A stretch of 64,000 nucleotides of DNA from Dreissena polymorpha. Taxonomy: Eukaryota > Mollusca > Bivalvia > Myida > Dreissenidae. This document shows, one piece after another, positions 21,181-32,863 of this stretch (its first letter is position 1; the number at the start of each line of letters is the position of its first letter). Both the position numbers and the translations under genes were made by a program. Below the pieces are notes generated by a model. That model was not told the origin of the DNA, ran no database searches, and saw only the letters and a program-made list of their open reading frames with translations. The stretch covers positions 98,499,085 through 98,563,084 of the forward strand of contig NC_068362.1 of the NCBI RefSeq assembly GCF_020536995.1. Reading direction: 5' to 3'.

Positions 21181-21864
21181 AGTGGAGCTATTCTACTCAA
21201 CCCGGCGCCGGCGTTAGCGTGAGCGTTAGCGTGAGCGTTGGAATGTTAAAGTTTGCGTACCACCTCAAATATTGTCTATGTCCCTTGACATATTGCTTTT
21301 ATATTTTGCATACTTCTTTACCAACATGACCCCAATCTATAAACAAGAGCAGACAACTGTAACAAGCATCTTGTAAGAATTACTGTCACTTTTATCCACT
21401 TAAAATATGCATATTATTGATTAATCTTTTTGAAAGTTTACGTACCACCTCAAATATTGTCTATGTCCCTTGACATATTGCTTTTATATTTTGCATACCA
21501 CTTAAAATATGCATATTATTGATAAATCTTTGTTAAAGTTCACGTACCACCTCAAATATTTTCTATGTCCCTTGACATATTGCTTTTATATTTTTCATAC
21601 TTCTTTACCAACATGACCCCACTCTATAAACAAGGGCAGACTACTGTAAACAGCATTTTGTAAGAATTATGGCTCCTTAGTGATTTTGTTATTACTACAC
21701 ATGCCTAAATATATATTATGTATATCATGAAATTAATGTCATTTGTGTACAAGGAATTAATGTCAATGTGGTGTACTAAATGGTTTTATGAATAGCGAAC
21801 TTTTCAACTCTGACTAGATTATGTGTTATACCATTTTTTATTGTTGTTGTGAATAGGCAACACA

Positions 21865-24800
21865 ATGACTACTAGATCTACGGACAGCCAGGAACCAGGA
21901 CAAACAACATCCATACACACGGAAGAAGTCGATGAGACGGTTTGTAATATTTCACTATGTCGAAGCTACTAAGGCGTATTTTCTGGTTTGGTTTAGTCTT
22001 CAGTGAAATAGGCGTAATTTTGCCTTACATTATATTGTGCCAATATTTATTCCGGGTGATGCTTATTGGTATTTGGGCTTTACATAACACGTACGTGGAC
22101 GATCATTATATTAACATTTTATAGCACACGTTATGCGAATGTTTAAAGAATAAAATATTGTTTACCAGTTATAGTGACTTTGAACTACTTGTCTTTCAAA
22201 ATCTTCATATACACAAAGAATTTAGAATTTACACCTGTCAATGAAACTGGTGCGCATGTGTATTAACCACTGTAGTTTATAAACATCGACTTCATCATAA
22301 TCACAAAAACGTTAATTATCGCTTATCCAAGAAGTGTAATATCATTAATTTTAATTTTCAGTGTAAGACTTATACGCTGCCAATTACTGTGTATGAAACT
22401 CGGAGACATTAGGAAATTTAACTTTCGTGTTACATATGGACATTGGTTGATATTTTATCTTAACGACAAAAAAACAATAGCGTCTACTCGATATTTGCTA
22501 TACGATACATTCTGACATGGGTAAGAAAAGATAGTTCATTTTACACCAACCACCGCACAATACATACAGGATTTACCGTGAACCACAGTCCATTCACCAG
22601 TTCTTTTTTCTTCCAACACATTTGTCCAGAGAAGTTCAATACCTTTCATTTAACCGTGCATACATTTTGTCTTATTAGTATCTGTAAAAAATATTCCTTG
22701 TAAACTTTTTCGAACTTTGATAACATGTTTGGAACAACCTGGTATATGTTAAGACTTGCTACGTCGGTGTATTCAGCCAATCTTTAAAAAAGCTTGATAC
22801 GTTCAAGATGAATACTCAAAGATATGTTAAATTTGAAACCGTTTTGTTGAAATTGATCATTTAAATGCAACCTTTAAAAATGTTTTATGGGTGTTTTTCA
22901 GTTTGTTATTATGTCGACAAAACAAGCTATCAATCTGTTTCAAATCTTCCCCAATGACAGTGAACGGCAAAAAATAAAACATGTGATGTAAGATAAGCAA
23001 AAGTAAACTATTTTGGACGAAGTGAATTAAACTTGTATTATACCATCGGTTGCAAACATTTACACAAAATTCTCATGTCACTTAGATTTTCTACATCATA
23101 ATAAAAAGCCACATGAGTAATGATATTAATTGAAAATGCTGCTACTAAAGAATTGCAATTTCAACTGATACTAAGTAACGTGGATGTATGAATCTTACTC
23201 TATTAATGTCTCATTGAATTGTGTTGCAGAGTACCGAAACTAAAGAACATAGCGACACTGCACAAGAGTACAATTCACAAGATGCAGCAGAAAATATGTT
23301 GAACTGTGAATCATCGGATATCGATGTACGTAAACTTATAACGATTTTGTGATTGCAATACAGTACACACATTTACACATTTTATATAAGATTATATATA
23401 GTTCCGATTTTTTCAAGCTCTAGTAACGAACTGTAATTAAGACATGCATTCTGGTAAGTGTTATGTTACACTTACACATTTTTTATGGATGTAGTTCACC
23501 AACAACAAATTATGATGTTGTGATATTTTCATATTTTTATATGATCTCACACACAGGAAAACAACTGTATTTTACAGGATAGTGACAATGACAAAGACTA
23601 TATTCCGGAAGAAGGCGATGCATCGTCAGATGAGTCGATAGTTGTCGAACTCATACCAAACATTCAAAGATTTCAAAAGAAGACAGCGTCAACACTACCT
23701 CCTATTGAATCCTTGCAATCTCGTGAACGTGACGAATCATCCGCAGAGGCACACAAAACCAACATCACCATCGCTCAAACAAATAACAGTGAATACAGAC
23801 ATTACGATAAGAGATTTTATTGCATGTTTTGCGAAAAGGCTCAAACAAAACTAAACAAACATTTGCTTTCGCAGCATAAAGATGGGCAAGATGTGAAAGA
23901 TCTATTAAATACGGAAAATTCAGCAGAAAATAAAAAAATGTATGAACAAATAAGGAACGTTGGGAACCATCTCCATAATGTTAAAGTATTGCGAGATGGC
24001 CAAGGACAGCTGTTTGTGTCATACAGACAACGTAACAATCAACGCGTAGCTGCAGACGAGTATGGACCTTGTCCTTACTGTTACGGGTATTACCCGAAGA
24101 AAATCCTGTGGAGGCACACTCAAAAATGTAAGTTTACAAATGCGGCGGGATCAAGAAAACGACTCGCTTTAGAGAGCAGCCTGCTATTACCAAAATCAAA
24201 AGAAGAAAGCACTATTTTTAAGACGAGTAATCGAGTCCATGAGAAACGACGAAATAAGTCGCATAGTCAAAAGTGATAATACAATCCTTGCATTCGGTGA
24301 AAGACTCTGTATAAAAAGGGGCCATGATGAAGAGCAACACAATTATATTAGACAGAAGTTAAGAGAAGTTGGTAGATTGCTGAAAGACATGCGATCTTGT
24401 TCAGGCAATGTTGAAAAGTCTTTGGAGAATTTCATGTATCCAGATGCTTTCAAATTTATTACACAATCTTGCAAAAACGTTGCAGGCTTCGACGGAAACA
24501 CCAATACTTATGCTACACCATCATTAGCCTTAAAGATTGGCACAACGCTTCAGAAATGTCTAAAAATTCTAATTTCGAAAGGAATCGAAACAAGCAACCG
24601 GGATCTGCAAACAAGGGCTGAGGATCTTTCCAAACTATTTGAAATTAATTGGACGGATGACATGTCTTCCAATGCCTTAAGAACACTTCATGAGGCTAAG
24701 CAGAACAGTCAGAAAGGACTGTTGCCATTGGCAAATGATGTCAAAGTAATGTCTGAATACTTACGACATGAAGCAGAAACACATGCAAATACCTTACAAG

Positions 24801-26442
24801 GATCAGCAAGTGATTGCGAGAAAAGGCAAGCATGGCATAAGTTGTCTGAAATCTGCTTGTGCTAAACTATTCTTTTTAATCGATACGATCAGGCGAGGTG
24901 TCAAAAATGACAGTCGAAGAATATTCAAAAAACAAATTGACAAATGACGATGGAGAATTAGATGGATGTTTAACAAAACTGGAAAAAGACCTGTGCCGTT
25001 ATTTTTACCGTACAGAGATTATTGCAAAACGAGGTCGAATAGCTGCAGTACTGTTTCCAAGACAAGTGAAAGAAAATATCGACCTCCTCATACGCAGCAG
25101 AAATTCTCTAACAAACTGTTTAAATAGTAAATTTTTTTTCCCAACAAAATCTGCATCATCGCATATTCGTGGGACAGACGTATTACGTTCAATTGCAATT
25201 GACTGTGGAGTTGAACATCCGAAAAGGCTTCGTTCTACAAAGTTAAGGAACCATATTGCCACAATGACTCAGCTTTTTAACTTGTCTGAAAATGAAATAG
25301 ACATTCTAGCTAAATTTCTTGGTCACGAAATTCGGGTACATAGAGAATTCTACAGATTACCAGATGGAACCATGCAGGTTGCCAAAGTCAGCAAGCTGCT
25401 CATGATGATGGAAAGTGGACAAATTACCAGAAATTCTGTCAATTCGCTAGACGATATTGATGTTGACGACGAATGTATTGTAGGTATGTCGCATTTTCAG
25501 TGTTAAATTAATTCAGTAAACTTAATGTTAATAATGGGCTCATTACCGAACTTGATAACCTGAAGTGATAAACAGAATTACAAACATTTTCTGAAATATA
25601 CTTGTGTTATGCAAGGCAATTCTTTTTTATCGGAGACGACCAGGTAAGGTGGAATATAAAGTCTACACTCATTTTGTGCTAAGTAAGGTTTACATTGGCT
25701 ACTTCTAATTTTTCAATTTCAATGCACTAACTGCATATTTATTTGGTGTGCTTCGGTTGTTTCCATCATTGTTATATTATAAACTATATATAATTTTTGA
25801 TCTTGTGATTTACACGACAGATAAACAATATTCTTCTGAATTATCAGAAAATGAAAATACTGAAGACCTTGAAACTCTGCTTCCCAGCACCAGTCAACCA
25901 AAAATAACAGACAAAGGAATGCATACACATGTGAATGCATTTAAGTTATGTATCTCCAAGTTTCTTATGTTTCTTAGAACATGATTTTCTTACATGTAAT
26001 TGTTTGATTCATTAGGCAAAATAATGTTTCCAAATTTTTCGTGTGACATCGATGTCATTATCAGGTGCCGTAAGTACCTGGACGCTTTTGTCGTAATTTT
26101 GCTATGAAAAATTGTACTGAAGTATATATATTTAATATGGATATCTTACACATGGCAGTTAGCGACGTCATATGGTGTTTTATTATCCATGTACAGTAAA
26201 GGGTACTTCAAATACCAGGAGAACAAAACAAGCAGCCAAAGAGCAATGGAGTGAAGACGAAAACAGGAGCTGTTCACAGACACTTAGATCGTTTTTTGAT
26301 AATGGGTAAATTACCAGGGAAAAAAGAATTACTAGCATGTATTGAAAGTGAGAATGACCTTCACAACAGAAGTTGGAAAAATGTCAAAGACTTTTGCAGA
26401 AATTTAATTGAAACAAAAAAGCGACGGGGACTTTTAACTTAA
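21865..26442 (+). pseudogene. Zinc-finger, tyrosine-recombinase-like (Crypton-type) gene, spliced and damaged
   Basis: Phase-consistent exons are 21865-21939 (MTTRSTDSQEPGQTTSIHTE...), 23230-23325, 23578-25483 and 25821 to about 25916, with a last segment 26197-26442. After an acidic start come two zinc-finger-like motifs: CMFCEKA...HLLSQH at about 23822-23878 and CPYC...RHTQKC at about 24070-24126. The 3' third of the long exon carries KRGRIAAVLFP, LRSTKLRNHIAT, FLGHEIRVHREFYRLP and AKVSKLL. The R..H..R, LGH and final Tyr layout matches the catalytic core of tyrosine recombinases. The last segment (GKLPGKKELLACIES, RSWKNVKDF) is the small C-terminal domain usually seen with this family. The frame changes near 24200, 24865-24900 and 26260, so this copy is probably inactive. 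Large related families of unknown role occur in molluscs and cnidarians. Confidence 0.65.
21940..23229 (+). other. Intron of the recombinase-like gene
   Basis: 1.3 kb, AT-rich, no repeat shared with the rest of the window and no exon candidate. The donor (GTTTGT) is weak; the acceptor (GTGTTGCAG) is good. Confidence 0.4.
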
Positions 26443-28682
26443 AAAAATATTACACATATAATGCACGTTTAGGAGAATACATTAAAGGATGAAGTTGCCA
26501 CATGTGTTTTGTGTGTTTTCTTGTTCTATATACTCTTTTCGAAAACGATATATGTGTGCTTATTGTATTTGAATGTTTTATTAAAACGGTTCAGTCAAAA
26601 ACGATATTTGTTCATAATCATATCGCCGAACAAATTAGGATTGGTATATAGTTCGGCCAAAGAGTGTTTCTTTGTACTTTCTATTACGAGTTTCTACGAG
26701 TTACTCACTATACAAGTTATTTTTTACCCCAAACTTGGTGAATATGAATGAATATAGCAAACATGATAACAAATCAATCTAGAAGGCTAAACGTTCAGAG
26801 AAGGCACAAAAAAATTCAGTCGGATAAATGGAAACAAACATTTTGTTTAAGCATAACAAACAAACACTTTTAGATGTAATAAGATAAATGTAAATAACAT
26901 AAAAAAACTACTGCTAAACTACTGCTACAATGTGAAGAATACAAATGAATATTTTGTCAATTTTACAAAATTTGTTTTGAATGACAGGTGTCTGACTTGC
27001 AGTTGAGTACTTAATAGTTATTTTAAAGTAAAACTTTACCAATATGTAAATTATTGCGTAAATATCGCACTAGAATTGATTAAATAGTTGTTAAATATTA
27101 CAATAATTTCCTACACAGACTTTTGTGCATTTGTTTTGCGTGTAGATATTCACATTAACTATCAATTCACATATTTGCTTTGTGCATATAATTGGTATGT
27201 TTATATTTTGAATTGAGTCACACTGTTATAATTTCCCTGTTGGTACATATTATTTTTAAGTTGGCACCAACAAGGGTCTAACAATTGATTCACATGTGCA
27301 CTCCCCAGTAAGTATATATACTATAATGTAAGTGATGCAAAATAATATTAAACTACGTGTTTGATAAGTGTTTGCTTTGGTACATATTTAATTATTAGTG
27401 TTTTTATATAATGATAATGCTGTCAAAGTCAGCGGTGATTATACGTGTATAACAACATTAATTAACACTTTTATATTGTTTTCAACAAATAATATATGGT
27501 TTACACATCGGCATAAATTTTCAGTGCTTAAAATACACTCTTTCTATTATATTTTATGCAAAAATTAGGTACATAAGTTGGTTTACATAAAGGTAGTTTG
27601 AACAAAATACGTGAATTCAAATCTTGAAAAAAGGTGTTTGGTTTGCAAGGGAAAACTAAGCGATTGCCAGTGACTATTTTCCTTAAAATATAATCTGTTA
27701 TTTCGACAGGTAGAATTAAATGTAAGTTCATTATTAACGTTAACCCGTTTTTGGCATTCTCTACTCAAACAAGTGCATACATACTGTATTTTTTTAATAC
27801 AGCACATGTGTAATGGTATCACAGTTGTAGAATTGGAATTCATATATTATAACAATAAATACTGATCATTATTCAGATTGACCTACCGCCGTAGACTAAG
27901 TCACTGGCGCTTCAAAATGCATTGTTATCAAGTCGTTTTGCTAGTTTACTAAACTATTTTGTTTCTCAGGCCTCGCCACATTCGTTGTGAAACGTTCATA
28001 ATTGTTTAAAGTTACAGATTTTATTATTTTTGAAAATGCAATAAATGTATTTAAGACAATTTAAGTGAAGTGGAAGGTGCCATGCGTGTGAATGAATTTT
28101 CTGATGTTTACCTGTTTCAGGGGATTAAATGCATGAGTTATTTTAGAATGTCAGAGTAAGGACAAAGTAAATTTACACTACTAAATCTACATGCTTATGG
28201 GCAGTTCTACTTTTAGGATAAAAAACTTCATAGTACGTGAACATCGTGAATATTTTTTTCTGATGGAAAAAAAGGAATAAAACAAATAAACCGCCTCCCC
28301 CTCTCCTTCACTCGGTTTTACAAATAGCGTGGCCTGAAAAAAAATAACATTATTTTTTAGTTTTAAGAACGAATTGTATTCATTTGTTGATTAATTCACC
28401 ATGATTGTTATGGTATAATGCAGCACTTGCATGCTTGTAGTCGGCTTATAGCTAATAAAGTCATAAATGTATTGTTTGATTTGCGTTATGTCTCGTATGC
28501 TTATTTTGATGTGAATAATATTTGAGTCAATCAAATGAGGCATTTTTGCAGAAATTATATAAGGTCATATAATAAACATATTTAATTTAAATATTGTTTC
28601 ATACATATTCTTTTCAATTTTTGTACTAACTTAAATATTATCCATGAACGTGCACGCCATTGTCCTATCAACAACAGTACCA
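26443..28682. other. Right half of the 9.2 kb element, no gene recognised
   Basis: 2.2 kb of AT-rich sequence. At 27234 TTCCCTGTTGGTACA and a nearby inverted GGCACCAACAAGGG match the element's subterminal motif. Minus-strand frames at 27528-27843 show no domain. 28290-28330 is a short C-rich stretch. Confidence 0.4.
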
Positions 28683-29050
28683 TGATTACACACAATTACC
28701 CCTGTTGGTAAACGCAAGTTCCCCGTTGGACATTATTGAAGTTCCACAGTAATAGCGCGCTTAAGTTCCTCTCTTGGTTAACACAATTCCCCTGTTGGCA
28801 CACATTAAAGTTCCACGGTTGGTACGCACATAGTACCCCTGTTGGTATACACCGTTCCCCAGTTGGAACACATTGAAGTGCCACAGTTGGAACGCACTAA
28901 GTTCCCCTGTTGGTATACACCATTCCCCTGTTGGTACACATTGAAGTTCCACAGTTGGTACGCACTTAGTACCCCTGTTGGTATACACCGTTCCCCAGTT
29001 GGCACACATCGCAGTTCCTCATTTGGTACGCACATAATTCCCCGGTGTGC
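28683..29050 (+). repeat. Subterminal array: 22-23 bp units in 68 bp higher-order repeats
   Basis: About sixteen units of the type GTTCCCCTGTTGGTATACAC follow each other. From about 28808 they are ordered in triplets (GTTCCACAGTTGGTACGCAC, TACCCCTGTTGGTATACACC, GTTCCCCAGTTGG...CACATTGAA) giving three 68 bp higher-order copies. Core words match the TIR of the 9.2 kb element. Confidence 0.8.
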
Positions 29051-29225
29051 ATGTAAAATTTTCTTTGATTTATTACCCTATTTATCATAATTGTTATGTC
29101 AAAATCGTATTTTAGGTTCGAAACCTGTCTGTTTTTTATCACTTTCAGCTTTCTAGAATATGTGGAAATGGTGGTCCCCGGTTGGTAGGTTTAGAACACA
29201 TTTCCCCGGTTGGAAGGTTTTACAA

Positions 29226-29845
<620 letters not shown>

Positions 29846-29885
29846 ATTGTCTTACCCCTGTTACATGCAATGTACATGTGGCTTA

Positions 29886-30838
29886 TTATCCCCCGCCAGA
29901 GGCGGAGGGATATTGTTTTGGCGTTGTCCGTCCGTCCGGCTGTCCGTCCTTCCAACCGTCCTGCACTTTTGTGTCCGGAGCCATATCTTGGAAGTGCTTT
30001 GGCGGATTTCATTGAAACTTCGTATGAGTATATATATATGCATAAGAGGATGATGCACGCCAAATGGCATTGTACACCATCTGTTAAAAACAGAGTTATG
30101 GCCCTTTGTATCTTGAAAAAATGCTTTTTACTATAGGCACTTTTGTGTCCGGAGCCGTATCTTGGAAGTGCTTTGGCGGATTTCATTGAAACTTGGTATG
30201 CGTATATATATGCATAAGAGGATGATGCACGCCAAATGGCATTGTACACCATTTGTTAATAACAGAGCTATGGTCCTTTGTATCTTGAAAAAATTCTTTT
30301 TACTATAGGCACTTTTGTGTCCGGAGCCATATCTTGGAAGTGCTTTGGGGGATTAAATTGAAACTTGGTATGAGTATATATATGCATAAGAGGATGATGC
30401 ACGCCGAATGGCATTGTATACAATCTGTTAAAAACTGAGTTATGGCTCTTTGTATCTTGAAAAAAATGCTTTTTACTATAGGCACTTTTGTGTCCGGAGC
30501 CATATCTTGGAAGTGCTTTGGCGGATTTCATTGAAACTTGGTATGAGTATATATCCCGCGCTAGAGGCGGTGGTATATTGTTTTGGCGTTGTCCGGCTGT
30601 CCGTCTGTCTGTCACTTTTGTGTCCGGAGCCATATCTTGGAAGTGCTTTGGCGTATTTCATTGAAAATTCGTATGAGTATATATATGGATAAGAGGATAA
30701 TGCACGCCAAATGGTATTGTACACCATCTGTTTATAACGGAGTTATGGCCCTTTGTATCTTGGAAAAATGCTTGTTTGAGTGTCAAATATAATACTCTTG
30801 TGTCCAGAAGCATATTGGCGGGGGATATCAATTAAACG
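29886..30838 (+). repeat. Family H repeat with inverted ends and about five 171 bp units
   Basis: It starts TTATCCCCCGCCAGAGGCGG and ends TTGGCGGGGGATATCAATTA, inverted over TATCCCCCGCC. Units begin CACTTTTGTGTCCGGAGCCA at 29965, 30139, 30309, 30482 and 30613. At 30553 a second head (CCCGCGCTAGAGGCGG, then GTCCGTCTGTC) is embedded, showing a rearranged or doubled copy. Open frames in it repeat every unit and are not genes. Confidence 0.85.
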
Positions 30839-31383
30839 AATTTGCTTGTTAAATTGGAAACCCTGGTTTGCATGAGAATATTTTGCAAAACATAGTTAAA
30901 AAAACTTACATGTATACAAACTTAGTCATTACTGTTAGTATAATGAGCACCTCTATTTCTGAATATTTTGATTGGATGGTTATGGGCCTTTATGCGTGTG
31001 TCACATTTATGTATGTGAAAGTGTGTAATTAGACACAAAAATTTATATTTTTTTATTTGTTGGGTACCATTACTTATTTTAGAGTTATTTATAAGTAAAT
31101 CTTACAGATTGCATCTGCTAATCATGAACTCAACGAAGTCAGCTCAAGGAAGTGGAAGGCATGCTTGGAAAATATAAGTTTCCATTATGAAGGCAAATTT
31201 TAGTATATTTCAAATTTGTAACCAAATGAAGTGACAAGGTCTTGAATGAAAATTTGATTGAACATTTGTTATCTGTCAAGAGAAACAGTTTGAAGCGAAT
31301 GAATTAAGTATAACCTATTGTCTATAAGTTTATTGTGTGACCTGAACCCTGTGAGGGATATTACTTATTTTTAAACGCCGGTT
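30839..31383. other. Intergenic or intron, weak exon-like stretch
   Basis: After TAAATCTTACAG at 31107 an open stretch reads IASANHELNEVSSRKWKACL and stops within 35 codons. No family was recognised and no donor is clear. Confidence 0.25.
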
Positions 31384-31562
31384 TTGAAAAAACGGGACGT
31401 ATTATAGTTTCACCCTGGCGGGCGGCGGGGTCCATAACAGTGTCCGCTCTCTAATTCAAATAGTTTTCATCCGATCTTCACCAAACTTGGTCAGAAGTCA
31501 TGCCTGGTCAAAAAACAAGGTCACGGGGTCACTTATTTATATCCAAATTTACTATGCCAGAT
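31384..31562 (+). repeat. Family I repeat, partial
   Basis: GTGTCCGCTCTCTAATTCAA, CTTCACCAAACTTGGTCAG and AAGGTCACGGGGTCACTTA match the copy at 16060-16220. Confidence 0.7.
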
Positions 31563-31730
31563 ATTTCATTTCAAGGTTAGTGGCTTTAAGGAATGTTTTT
31601 TAAATGGGTATATTACCAAGATCTGCACAGCCAGATGATATTAACCTTCAGAAGTTTAAGCTTTCTAAGAATTTTAAGGCTTGCCTTTTTTACTTGAAAT
31701 GATAAATCATTAACATGTTTTGTTCTTTAG

Positions 31731-31906
31731 GAATATACAAACATTTCCCACCCACCATGTGGATCAAGATGTTTGGGCTGATGATTCTGGGTCGTATGTG
31801 TGGACAAGGTGGTCTTCATTACATCATGATGCAGCTGTGTATTCAACAACATGTTAACCTGTCCAAGCGGATGTTGATGCTCCTAAATGATGTTGAGAAA
31901 AATCCA
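31731..31906 (+). CDS. Exon-like segment resembling the armadillo-like region of ARID2/BAP170
   Basis: The acceptor TGTTTTGTTCTTTAG precedes an open frame reading WIKMFGLMILGRMC, HYIMMQLCIQQHVN and MLMLLNDVEKNP. The KMxGxxILGxxC pattern recalls vertebrate ARID2 (KMRGMEILGNLC), a subunit of the PBAF chromatin remodeller. The expected following text (leucine-rich, STLEVLY-like) is absent, and the only donor is a weak GTGATT at 31907. It could be a degraded gene copy. Recalled from memory; no alignment was possible. Confidence 0.3.
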
Positions 31907-32692
31907 GTGATTTTTTTCTTGCATTTGTGTGCCTTTTGTTACTGAGAACTTTTTTATCGTATGTTGGTGATTGACACCAAGGACCTGTAAGTGCTTCTTA
32001 ATATTTGCAACAAATCATGTTAAGTTTTTGAAACATCTGTTTTTTGTTCAGTTAAAGGACATATTGCACTCACTAATTGCTAAGTTAACTTAGATGCATT
32101 AAGTTTTTGTTGATGATTTCTACTTTCTGTTGAATCATTATCCTCGCCAAAGCCAGAGAGATATTGTGTTGGCGTTTTCCATCGGTCAGTCTGTCAATCC
32201 ATCCATCTGTTTGTTACAAACATTTTAGGGCTATATATTATGAATTTAACAAGATTTCAACATGGAAAATTAAGTGTATGCCATATTCATACAATAGAGC
32301 AAATTTACTTTTTTCTTTCTTTTGAGATTAGTTTTTAACAGTAGAACAGAACAGTAACATACTTTTATTACATTAACAGAGGCTCTGATTAGATGTGTAT
32401 ATGCGTTACGTACTCATGGAAAATATCAATATATAGATAAATAAAACAAAAAAAGAGTAAAACAAATCATGGTGAATTCCGCAATACACACCAAGAGCTA
32501 TTAGTAGGCTTATCTCCATTGACTTATTTCACAGTAAATCTCTCTTTTTTTGCCTTTTCATTAACATTTTCAATCAGAAATAACATTTGTGAAAAACTTA
32601 ATCAATGATTATAACTAAAGTTAAAAATGTGGACACTGTAAGTTAATTGACTTTGGCTTCCAATCTGCAGTTTACAAATTTGCTTGTTATAG
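31907..32692 (+). other. Presumed intron with a family H-like fragment
   Basis: 32140-32215 (CCTCGCCAAAGCCAGAGAGA, TTGGCGTTTTCCATCGGTC) resembles a decayed family-H head. The rest is AT-rich with nothing recognised. Confidence 0.35.
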
Positions 32693-32863
32693 GAGTATTC
32701 GTGCAAATGGATATCCTGCAAGGAAGACTTCCACTCCATAGGACAGCAAGATGCACATATCTTCTCTCATGTGGTTCAAGAGAAATGCTGTAGATGGGGA
32801 GACTGTACCAAAGTCCTGAGCTTTAATATTCTTGAAATCCATGCACTTAAACATCTCTATGAT
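32693..32863 (+). CDS. Exon with paired C2H2-like zinc fingers, ARID2-like
   Basis: An open 171-base exon lies between GCTTGTTATAG and GTGAGT. It encodes EYSCKWISCKEDFHS, AHIFSHVV, CCRWGDCTKV and HALKHLYD. Two CxWxxC-type motifs, each followed by His pairs, recall the C-terminal zinc fingers of ARID2 (CLWQSC and CLWEGC). Together with 31731-31906 this suggests an ARID2-like gene or fragment. In human ARID2 these parts are separated by a very long exon that is not present here, so this is either a diverged gene, a partial duplicate or a different zinc-finger protein. Confidence 0.4.

Larger units (their letters stand above)
20566..21690 (-). repeat. Family B repeat, partial inverted copy inside the 9.2 kb element
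   Basis: TTTAGCTCGACTATATATAT starts the copy. After a Penelope-like insertion it resumes with AGTGGAGCTATTCTACTCAA and three body units carrying CAAATATTGTCTATGTCCCT and CCAACATGACCCC. The C-rich core and outer head are missing. It lies in the first intron of the recombinase-like gene. Confidence 0.75.
20005..29225 (+). mobile_element. Candidate 9.2 kb TIR element carrying a tyrosine-recombinase-like gene
   Basis: The left end 20005-20028 (TTGTAAAACCTACC ... CCGGGGAA) and right end 29202-29225 are inverted copies, 23 of 24 bases alike. Both abut a GT/TG microsatellite, and the sequences beyond are the head and body of a single family-G repeat, so the segment appears to have inserted there. 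Motifs of the form TTCCCC(G/T)GTTGGTA are packed inside both ends (20005-20255 left; 27234 and 28683-29225 right) and I saw none outside. The only substantial gene inside is the zinc-finger/recombinase-like one at 21865-26442, reading left to right. The target duplication cannot be fixed because the site is a microsatellite, although GTATGTG...GTGAG stands on both sides. Superfamily unknown. Confidence 0.6.

Noticed and set aside
28683-29050. Possible CRISPR array
   Set aside because: Units are contiguous and diverged, without unique spacers, and the DNA is animal nuclear; it is a tandem repeat.
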